A stretch of 5,193 bases of DNA, from contig JANYAL010000355.1 in assembly GCA_025361325.1 (NCBI GenBank), forward strand, positions 1-5,193. The letters run 5' to 3'. Of the stretch, positions 1-5,193 are shown in pieces. Source of the DNA: Bacteroidota bacterium. GTDB taxonomy: Bacteria; Bacteroidota; Bacteroidia; Chitinophagales; Chitinophagaceae. The stretch's first letter is position 1; each line of letters begins with the position of its first letter. Made by a program: the position numbers and the translations under genes. The notes under the pieces were generated by a model. The model made no database searches, had not been told where the DNA came from, and was given only the letters and a program-made list of their open reading frames with translations.

Positions 1-506
1 GCAACCTTGTCTTACCATTCCTTTTTTCAGGTCTGTACAACAGGTGGAGCCTGATGATTAGCTTTCCGAAAAATATACGATTTCATTCAAGGATACCGAC
101 CAGGGAAAAATAGATCATGATATAAACTTCATCTACGTAATTTTTAAATTATCCATTTTATTTACCAGACAGTTCTGGTTTTAATATTGTAATACCTGCA
201 CACCGGTAGTCTCCCCTTTTATCTTGCAGCAGAAAGATCCATAAAAAAAATTACTTATAAATGTAATTTTTTTATAAAATAAACGTTAACATCTGGAAAA
301 AGACACGTACACCGGAATAATTGGTTTCTGTATCCTTTATTTTACAGGTGCGAGCTTTCATTCTAACTATATAATAATCCGACTATGAAAAATGAACCAG
401 GGTATTCGCCCTTTTCTCCATTATTATCTTTAGGTGAACATACAATACTATTGATCATTCAACGTTCTTTTTAATCCTATAATCCGTAAAAATCAAAATC
501 AATCCT
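1..506. other. AT-rich intergenic region with no convincing gene
   Basis: This leader region is clearly richer in A and T than the coding sequence after it. All six frames are broken by stops at short intervals. The frames open at the left edge close quickly on the plus strand: frame 1 at the TGA near 52, frame 2 at the TAG at 59-61 and frame 3 at the TAG near 113. None of their short translations is recognisable. No tRNA-like cloverleaf, riboswitch or CRISPR repeat was seen. The region holds one AT-rich hairpin (241-275) and presumably the promoter of the 507-2654 gene. I could not find a clear Bacteroidota promoter (TTTG near -33 with TAnnTTTG near -7). The 20 bases before the ATG at 507 are A-rich with no Shine-Dalgarno sequence, which is normal for highly expressed Bacteroidota genes. 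Confidence 0.6.
241..275. repeat. AT-rich inverted repeat (hairpin), possible terminator
   Basis: The left arm at 241-254 (AT, eight A, TTAC) is the reverse complement of the right arm at 263-275 (GTAA, seven T, AT) except for one extra A. This gives a stem of about 13 bp around an 8-nt loop (255-262). Each arm has only one G or C, so the stem is weak compared with a classic intrinsic terminator. The A-run on one side and T-run on the other still resemble a bidirectional terminator. It could end a transcript coming from left of the window, or be a DNA-level structure insulating the gene at 507. Its function is inference; only the symmetry is seen. Confidence 0.45.
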
Positions 507-578
507 ATGAAAACGATCTTAACACTTCGATTCTTTTTCTTGTTTTTGATCCTTGGGGCATGCAATAATACCTTTGCC
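507..578 (+). other. Signal peptide, with an ambiguous lipobox-like LGAC
   Basis: Residues 1-24 have a short charged start (MK, R8), a strongly hydrophobic core (FFFLFLIL) and a possible signal peptidase I site after TFA (residue 24). The core is also followed by L16-G17-A18-C19, which matches a loose lipobox with C19 as the lipidated residue. T9SS cargo normally carries a signal peptidase I type peptide, so cleavage after A24 is favoured. Signal peptidase II processing at C19 cannot be excluded from sequence alone. Confidence 0.7.
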
Positions 579-2654
579 TTTGGTTCAAACGACAATGCTT
601 GTCCCTTTGCCGTCATCAGTTATAGTGGCTCGCCGTATTGCAGCAATGCAGGACAGGCAGCAGTCAGTATAAAAGGCACTTTGGGCGGCACTTTTTTTTC
701 AGACCCGGGCCTAAGCATTAACATGTGGACGGGCGTAGTGGACCTGTCCACCAGCACACCGGGTACCTATACGGTCACCTACGCAGTATCGGGTACTGAT
801 CAATGCGGTGATTTTACCACCACAACCAGCATCACGATCACTGCAGTACCTTCAGCGACCATTGCGTATTCAGGGTCTCCGTATTGTCTGGGTTCAGGTA
901 CAGCAAGTGTTTCTTTAACCGGCACAACCGGAGGAACATTTTCCTCCGATGCCCAGGTCATCATTGACCCGAATACCGGGATTATCGATCTGGCGAATAG
1001 CACCCCCGGAAATCATACGGTATCTTATGTAATTATCGGATCCAACGGTTGCGGTGATTTTGTAGTTACAACTCCAGTCACGATTAATGCTACCCCGTTC
1101 GCTACGATATCTTATAACAATTCTAACTATTGCTCGAATGCTGCTAATGCGCAAGTGAACCTTACCGGTGATGCGGGAGGTGTTTTCTCTTCTTCACCCG
1201 GCCTGACAATAGATCCTGTTACTGGCGAGATCAACTTCCAGTCAAGTACACCCGGAACTTACCAGGTGAATTATGACCTGAGCAACAATTGCGGCGTTTA
1301 CACTGCTTCATTTACAGTAAATATAAACCCTACGCCTGTTGCCGGAATCTCCTATGACAATGCACCGTATTGTAATGGAAACGGAGGCAATGCCAGTGTA
1401 ACTTTCACCGGAACACCCGGTGGCACTTTCTCATCAACATCAGGCCTGGTAATTGATGGTGTAAGCGGTACTATTGACCTGGGATCAAGCACGCCGGGCA
1501 CCTATACCGTCAGTTATTTTGTAAGTACAGGAAACTGTTCGGCAACTGCCAATACTACGGTTACTATCTCTTCGCCACCCAATGCCTCCATTAGTTACTC
1601 TCCATCATCGTTTTGTATTCCTCCGGGTTCTGTAACAGGTTCTGTAGCTTATGTTACGCTTTCCGGTACTACAGGCGGAATATTCTCTGCCGGGGATGGA
1701 CTGGCCATAAACAGCATTAGCGGAAATATAGACCTGAATGCTTCATTACCGGGTGAATACACCGTAACTTATTTTATTGGAGCATCAGCTGGAAACTGCG
1801 GCGATTTTACCACTACAACCGGTATAACACTCATAGCAAACCCCAATGCCACAATCTGGTACCAAAACTCTCCCTATTGCACATTGGGTGATACGGCCAT
1901 GGTTTCAATGGTAGGTACCGAGGGAGGAACATTTACCTCAACTGCCGGTCTTGTAATCGATGCGGCCAGCGGAACAATAGATATTCAGTCAAGCACGCCT
2001 GGCGATTATGTGGTATCATATACCGTGGGTGGTACGCCCTGTGGACCGTTCACCACTTCGGCTAATATTACACTGGATGCTTCATGTGTGGCTCATCCTA
2101 TCGTTTTCAATGATATTAGGACTACCCGCCAGCATAATTCGATCTCAGTCAATTGGCTGGTCTCCAATCAAAAAAATATCAGCAACTATGTCATTGAAAG
2201 ATCTGCCGATGGTCTTAACTTCTCTGTAGTGGGAAATCAAACTGGAAATGGTAAAGCAGGAATCGGAGTTGCTTATTCCTGGACTGACATAAACCCCGGC
2301 ACCGGTGACAATTATTACCGCATCCGCAGTACTTCCAATAAGGGTGCAACGGTTGTGAGCTTCATCATAAAAGCCAGAAACAACAATGATGGAAGCCTGG
2401 TGAATATTTTCCCCAACCCCGTGGTTGGCCATGCTATCAACATCCAGTTGAACGGGATGGAAGACGGAACCTACGGATTGCGGCTTATCAATGACAATGG
2501 AGAACAGGTACAGTTTAACCAGATTGTGTTCAAAGGCGGAAACGCGGTACACAACATTAAACTGGGTAGCACAATTACCAAAGGATATTATCATATGGAA
2601 ATTGTACATCCGGATGGTACACGTACCACAGAACCGGTTGTTATTATAGAATAA
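507..2654 (+). CDS. Secreted six-repeat Ig/PKD-like adhesin-type protein with T9SS type A sorting domain
   Basis: The 715-residue protein begins with a signal peptide (hydrophobic segment about residues 9-18). Six tandem repeats of 80-88 residues follow (about 33-527). Each opens with a segment like ISYSGSPYC, continues with a G(T/D)xGGTFSS turn, then GLxIDxxTGxIDL, then STPGTYTVTY, and closes with a CGDFTTT-type segment. The IDxxTGxI...TPGTYTV pattern recalls bacterial Ig-like (He_PIG/PKD-like) modules common in Bacteroidota surface proteins. Residues about 533-622 form an FN3-like domain with the familiar YVIERSADGLNF and NYYRIR strands. Residues about 631-715 are a T9SS type A sorting domain starting at VNIFPNPV and ending in a beta-rich tail. 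The protein should therefore pass the inner membrane by Sec and the outer membrane by T9SS, to be anchored or released. No catalytic domain is visible, so an adhesive or structural role is inferred. The ATG at 507 is chosen because it directly precedes the signal peptide. The gene is alone on its strand and converges with the receptor gene. The repeats contain almost no Lys or Arg. Confidence 0.88.
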   Translation: MKTILTLRFFFLFLILGACNNTFAFGSNDNACPFAVISYSGSPYCSNAGQAAVSIKGTLGGTFFSDPGLSINMWTGVVDLSTSTPGTYTVTYAVSGTDQCGDFTTTTSITITAVPSATIAYSGSPYCLGSGTASVSLTGTTGGTFSSDAQVIIDPNTGIIDLANSTPGNHTVSYVIIGSNGCGDFVVTTPVTINATPFATISYNNSNYCSNAANAQVNLTGDAGGVFSSSPGLTIDPVTGEINFQSSTPGTYQVNYDLSNNCGVYTASFTVNINPTPVAGISYDNAPYCNGNGGNASVTFTGTPGGTFSSTSGLVIDGVSGTIDLGSSTPGTYTVSYFVSTGNCSATANTTVTISSPPNASISYSPSSFCIPPGSVTGSVAYVTLSGTTGGIFSAGDGLAINSISGNIDLNASLPGEYTVTYFIGASAGNCGDFTTTTGITLIANPNATIWYQNSPYCTLGDTAMVSMVGTEGGTFTSTAGLVIDAASGTIDIQSSTPGDYVVSYTVGGTPCGPFTTSANITLDASCVAHPIVFNDIRTTRQHNSISVNWLVSNQKNISNYVIERSADGLNFSVVGNQTGNGKAGIGVAYSWTDINPGTGDNYYRIRSTSNKGATVVSFIIKARNNNDGSLVNIFPNPVVGHAINIQLNGMEDGTYGLRLINDNGEQVQFNQIVFKGGNAVHNIKLGSTITKGYYHMEIVHPDGTRTTEPVVIIE
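603..2087 (+). repeat. Six tandem Cys-paired Ig/PKD-like protein repeats
   Basis: Repeat units by residue are about 33-115, 116-197, 198-277, 278-358, 359-446 and 447-527 (DNA 603-851, 852-1097, 1098-1337, 1338-1580, 1581-1844 and 1845-2087). Each has one Cys in the opening strand and one in the closing strand: C45/C100, C127/C182, C209/C262, C289/C344, C370/C431 and C458/C512. Spacing within a pair is 53-55 residues except 61 in unit 5, which has an insertion just after its first Cys (IPPGSVTGSV region). The period between first cysteines is 82, 82, 80, 81 and 88. The units are well matched in protein but clearly diverged in DNA, so this is an old duplication and not a fresh tandem array. 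Disulfide bonding of each pair is inferred. Confidence 0.9.
2103..2372 (+). other. FN3-like domain preceding the sorting domain
   Basis: Residues about 533-622 differ sharply from the repeats: no Cys and several Lys and Arg. The order of strands (SISVNWLVSNQKNISNYVIE, then SADGLNFSVVG, then YSWTDINPGTGDNYYRIR) matches the fibronectin III-like module that very often sits just before a T9SS sorting domain in Bacteroidota secreted proteins. It probably acts as a spacer. The assignment is from pattern recognition of the family, not from a profile search. Confidence 0.7.
2397..2651 (+). other. T9SS type A C-terminal sorting domain
   Basis: Residues 631-715 start with VNIFPNPV, the usual FPNP entry motif of the Por secretion tail family. 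They continue with GTYGLRLINDNGEQV (a strand, turn and Gly-containing motif) and KGYYHMEIVHPDG, and end in a short hydrophobic strand (PVVIIE). In characterised T9SS cargo this domain is recognised by the outer-membrane translocon and removed by the sortase-like PorU, with attachment to anionic LPS in some species. Whether this protein is anchored or released cannot be told from the sequence. Confidence 0.87.
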
Positions 2655-2671
2655 TACAGCATTCAATGAAT

Positions 2672-2707
2672 AAAAAAGGGAGCAGACGATCGTCTGCTCC
2701 TTTTTTT
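2672..2707. terminator. Bidirectional intrinsic terminator between convergent genes
   Basis: Bases 2679-2700 are a perfect 22-nt palindrome: GGAGCAGACGA followed by its exact reverse complement. It is preceded by six A (2672-2677) and followed by seven T (2701-2707). Read on the plus strand it is a GC-rich stem with a T-run 17 bases after the stop at 2652-2654. Read on the minus strand the A-run becomes the T-run, downstream of the receptor's stop at 2725-2727. One structure therefore serves both converging genes. The centre must open into a loop of about 4 nt (GATC), leaving a 9-bp stem that the flanking A/T runs can extend. Confidence 0.92.
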
Positions 2708-2724
2708 ATTTTTAGGTTTATATC

Positions 2725-5193
2725 TTAATTGAACAAATACCTGAAACCGATCTGCATTTGCCAGCGGCTGCCGATACTCGTACTGTTCGAGAAACTGTTA
2801 ACCAGGGGCACCTGGTTTGCAGCATCCTGGTAAGTAAAGGAATAACTGGGGGTTTTGCCGTCAGCTGCCAGTCCTTCATACCGAAGGAAATTGGTGCTAA
2901 CCGGAGTTTTTACAATGCCCCAGCTGCGGTTGAGCATGTTGCCTACATTCAGGATATCCAGGGAAATCCTTACCGTGTGCCTTTCCTTGCCAGTTTTCAT
3001 AGAAATGTCTTCCGTAAGGTTTAAATCCAGTTTTTTATAGAAAGGCAGGATGACTGCATTAGCTTCTGCAATTTTCCCCCGATGGGTAGACATGTAGCGG
3101 TCCTGGTTGATGAAATTATTCAGCTGTGACCAGATCTGTGCCGGGGTACGGGGATCTGAACTTGTACCTGTTCCCAGGCCGCCGGAACCTGATTTCACCA
3201 GGTTGATCTCGGAAGCATTGTTGGGGATATAGATCAGGTCATTACTGGTATTGCCGTCATTATTCAGGTCGCCGTTATATACATAGGAGGTAACGCCTGC
3301 AGGTACAGCTTCAAAATAAAGTCCAACACTGGTGGCAAAATATTTTGCATATTCCTTACGGTATGCAGCATAGGCTACAATGCGGTGAGGCTGATACCAG
3401 GATGCATAGGCCAGGTTGGGTGTATTCGGATCGCCCTGTACGGGTCTACCGCTCCATAAACCACCTGCTGTACTACCGCTTTCAGCTGTATTCTTGGATT
3501 TACTGTAGGTATATGCCAGGCTGAGGGTAAGGTCTTTGAAGTTCTTTTGCAAACGGGCAGTGGTGGTATAGGAGAATCCTTTATTGGTATTTTTCATCAG
3601 GATGGCCGTAGTAAGGTTCGGATTCGCGGCTGTTGAGCCTGAATAGATCTTATTGCTGGTTCCCGGCATGGCACCATACCTGAGACGGTTATCCGGACCG
3701 TTCAGCACAATGGCAGCTGCCGGATCCTCATTCAGGTTGATGTTGGAAAAATAAACGGCATTGATGTCCTTGGTATAGTTCCCTTCGAGGGTAACCACAT
3801 AGTCGCCCTTGAATTTCTTATCAATAGCGATACCCGATTTTATTACCTGGGGATATTTGAAATTATGATCCGTGACCGCAACTCCGTATGAAGTGTTCGC
3901 AGCGCCCGAAGTAGGCCTGTAGGTATCGGGGTTGGCATTGAATGGTACCCCGGTTGTCCTGATCAAAGATCCGAACTGAACGCCATTGTTGCTGGCCTGG
4001 TTGCTGATCCATACAAATGGGGGAGGGCCCGAGAAGATGCCTGCGCCGCCTCTTACCTGAACGGTCTTATCGCCCAGCGCATCCCAGTTGAACCCGATCC
4101 TGGGAGATACCAGGGGTTTATCGCCGGGTTTCAGACCAACATCGTATTGCTGCCCGCCGGCAAAGGTTAAAGCGGCAAAATTGGGGTTCTGATCAAACTT
4201 GGATAAATAACTTGAATTGTCAAGCCGGAGGCCATACGTGAAAGTGAATGTTTTCGTCACTTTCCATTTATCCTGAACGAATAATCCAATCTCATTTACC
4301 CCGGTCCTGGCATAGGGGAATGATCCGTCCGGAAGTGCAGAATACTGCAGTGCATAACGTGTGGCTGAAGTACCGTTGTTCACACTGTTATAAAAGGCCT
4401 GCAGGCTAGAGAACTGATAAAGACCCTGGTAAGCAGGTGCAAAACCATTCAGGTATTTCCTGAAATAATTTTGTGTACCTGCAGTGTATTCATGGCTTCC
4501 CTTGTAAAAGGTGAAGATATCAGAGAACTGGAATACATCTGTATTCAGTTTGTTATTGTAGGAAAAGGGTTCATAACCAAACGTAGTATAGATATTTCCG
4601 TTGAGCAGTATGTCCACCAGCGGAAATGTACCTGAACTTCCCTGCGACGAACGGAAATCGCGCAATGCGGTATACCCGATCTGGAATTTATTCACCGCTT
4701 TATTGCTTATACGGGTATTCAGTTCAGCAATGAAGATATTGAAGTTGTTATTGATCACATAACCGGCACCCTGGAACGGCATAGAGAAATTGCCGGGCTG
4801 CCCTCCACTGCTAAAACCAGCGAAACCGTTCCTGCTGGTACTGGGGAACTGGTCGGCTGCTGATTTCAGGTAATTGTATTTCACTGTAAGGGTGTTGTTG
4901 GCGTTGATGTTCCAGTCAATCTTGGCGGTTATCTTATCACTCCGGGTCTTTTGGTTATAGCCCTGGTACACCCCCGGGTTGTAACCGAATTTTGACTGCA
5001 GGAAGGCAGCCAGTTGATTCAGCGTGTCGGCATTGGCGATAGAAATACTGCCAGATGTGACCGGGTGGCTGGCATCCGAGGCAATAAAGCTGGTGGCGGG
5101 AAGTTCCTGCCTTACCATCTCTCCACTGATGAAGAAGAAGAGTTTGTTCTTGATGATAGGACCCCCGATTGAAGCACCTGAGAGGTTGAAAGA
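2725..5193 (-). CDS. TonB-dependent receptor, Oar-like (5' end outside the window)
   Basis: The C-terminal 822 residues of an outer-membrane TonB-dependent receptor are visible. The frame is open to the right edge: 25 codons lie upstream of the Met at 5116-5118, including IGGPIIKNKLFFF, the hallmark of the junction between plug and first barrel strands in Oar-like receptors. The Met at 5118 is therefore internal. Further family marks are FVQDKWKVT and YGLRLD (about 4215-4281), SPRIGFNWD followed by VRGGAGIFSG (about 4025-4115), an acidic D-x-N-x-D-G loop (NGDLNNDGNTSND, about 3238-3276), HRGKIAEANAVILPFYKKLD near the C-terminus, and a final aromatic strand WQMQIGFRYLFN typical of barrel C-termini read by the Bam complex. 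Missing beyond the edge should be the signal peptide, a carboxypeptidase-regulatory-like domain and the plug, normally some 200-300 residues. Substrate is unknown: there is no SusD-like partner downstream, since the next gene is convergent. In Myxococcus the Oar protein has been linked to development and protease export, so the role may not be simple nutrient uptake. The promoter is outside the window. Confidence 0.9.
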   Translation of the reverse strand, partial: SFNLSGASIGGPIIKNKLFFFISGEMVRQELPATSFIASDASHPVTSGSISIANADTLNQLAAFLQSKFGYNPGVYQGYNQKTRSDKITAKIDWNINANNTLTVKYNYLKSAADQFPSTSRNGFAGFSSGGQPGNFSMPFQGAGYVINNNFNIFIAELNTRISNKAVNKFQIGYTALRDFRSSQGSSGTFPLVDILLNGNIYTTFGYEPFSYNNKLNTDVFQFSDIFTFYKGSHEYTAGTQNYFRKYLNGFAPAYQGLYQFSSLQAFYNSVNNGTSATRYALQYSALPDGSFPYARTGVNEIGLFVQDKWKVTKTFTFTYGLRLDNSSYLSKFDQNPNFAALTFAGGQQYDVGLKPGDKPLVSPRIGFNWDALGDKTVQVRGGAGIFSGPPPFVWISNQASNNGVQFGSLIRTTGVPFNANPDTYRPTSGAANTSYGVAVTDHNFKYPQVIKSGIAIDKKFKGDYVVTLEGNYTKDINAVYFSNINLNEDPAAAIVLNGPDNRLRYGAMPGTSNKIYSGSTAANPNLTTAILMKNTNKGFSYTTTARLQKNFKDLTLSLAYTYSKSKNTAESGSTAGGLWSGRPVQGDPNTPNLAYASWYQPHRIVAYAAYRKEYAKYFATSVGLYFEAVPAGVTSYVYNGDLNNDGNTSNDLIYIPNNASEINLVKSGSGGLGTGTSSDPRTPAQIWSQLNNFINQDRYMSTHRGKIAEANAVILPFYKKLDLNLTEDISMKTGKERHTVRISLDILNVGNMLNRSWGIVKTPVSTNFLRYEGLAADGKTPSYSFTYQDAANQVPLVNSFSNSTSIGSRWQMQIGFRYLFN

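Noticed and set aside
1..18. Minus-strand ATG at 16-18 preceded by an AAAAAAGGA stretch, which could start a divergent gene running off the left edge.
   Set aside because: Only six codons lie inside the window, and the purine run is too close to the ATG for a normal ribosome binding site.
2..61. Frame open from the left edge, ending in TAG at 59-61 (ends QQVEPDD), a possible C-terminus of an upstream gene.
   Set aside because: Only 19 codons are visible, no terminator follows directly, and the other two plus frames are also open at the edge for 17-36 codons. It cannot be told from chance.
425..432. TATCTTTA as a near match to the Bacteroidota -7 element TAnnTTTG.
   Set aside because: The final G is missing and no TTTG lies at the expected distance upstream.
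385..474. A 29-codon plus-strand ORF (begins MKNEPGYSPF) upstream of the repeat protein, a possible leader peptide.
   Set aside because: No ribosome binding site, no recognisable family and no attenuator-like hairpin after it. An ORF of this size is expected by chance in such a region.
451..483. TTGATC (451-456) and TATAAT (478-483), a sigma-70-like promoter just before the gene at 507.
   Set aside because: The spacer is 21 bases, too long for a classic promoter, and Bacteroidota use a different consensus. Short AT matches are expected here.
800..1154. Minus-strand ORFs of 67 and 79 codons within the repeats.
   Set aside because: They are shadows of the repeat-coding frame, with low-complexity translations and no start signals.
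603..2087. The repeats considered as a CRISPR array or a recent DNA tandem repeat.
   Set aside because: Periodicity is at protein level (about 81 codons). The DNA copies are diverged and there are no short identical repeats with unique spacers.
2008..2229. A 73-codon plus-strand ORF in another frame inside the repeat protein gene.
   Set aside because: It fully overlaps the sixth repeat and FN3-like coding sequence and resembles no family.
2145..2666. A 173-codon minus-strand ORF opposite the end of the repeat protein.
   Set aside because: It lies antisense to the FN3-like and sorting domains, which are clearly coding, has no recognisable family, and its start would overlap the terminator region of the convergent genes.
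2758..3040. Plus-strand ORFs of 88 and 61 codons opposite the receptor's 3' end.
   Set aside because: They are antisense to conserved receptor motifs, including the C-terminal strands, and have no features of their own.

Overview
The window fits a member of the Bacteroidota, most likely a gliding or soil type such as the Chitinophagaceae. This is an inference from three things: a type IX secretion (T9SS) C-terminal sorting domain on one protein, an Oar-like TonB-dependent receptor with the usual Bacteroidota signature segments, and a translation start with no Shine-Dalgarno sequence in an AT-rich leader. I cannot name the species.

Layout. Bases 1-506 are AT-rich and show no convincing gene. 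They contain an AT-only-armed hairpin (241-275). Bases 507-2654 (+) encode a 715-residue exported protein: a signal peptide, six tandem Ig/PKD-like repeats of about 81 residues with one cysteine pair each, an FN3-like linker domain and a type A T9SS sorting domain. Bases 2672-2707 hold a perfect 22-nt palindrome flanked by an A-run and a T-run, which should act as a shared terminator. Bases 2725-5193 (-) hold the C-terminal 822 residues of a TonB-dependent receptor whose N-terminus lies beyond the right edge of the window.

The two genes converge on the terminator, so they are not an operon. Nothing in the sequence ties them functionally beyond both being cell-envelope proteins. The plus-strand gene most likely makes a surface-attached or released adhesin-like protein. 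The minus-strand gene is an outer-membrane importer (or Oar-type receptor) of unknown substrate.

I do not see a new multi-gene system here. The most unusual signal is in the repeat protein: a stretch of 481 residues with no lysine or arginine, a regular pair of cysteines in every repeat, two further cysteines bracketing the array, and a lipobox-like cysteine in the signal peptide.
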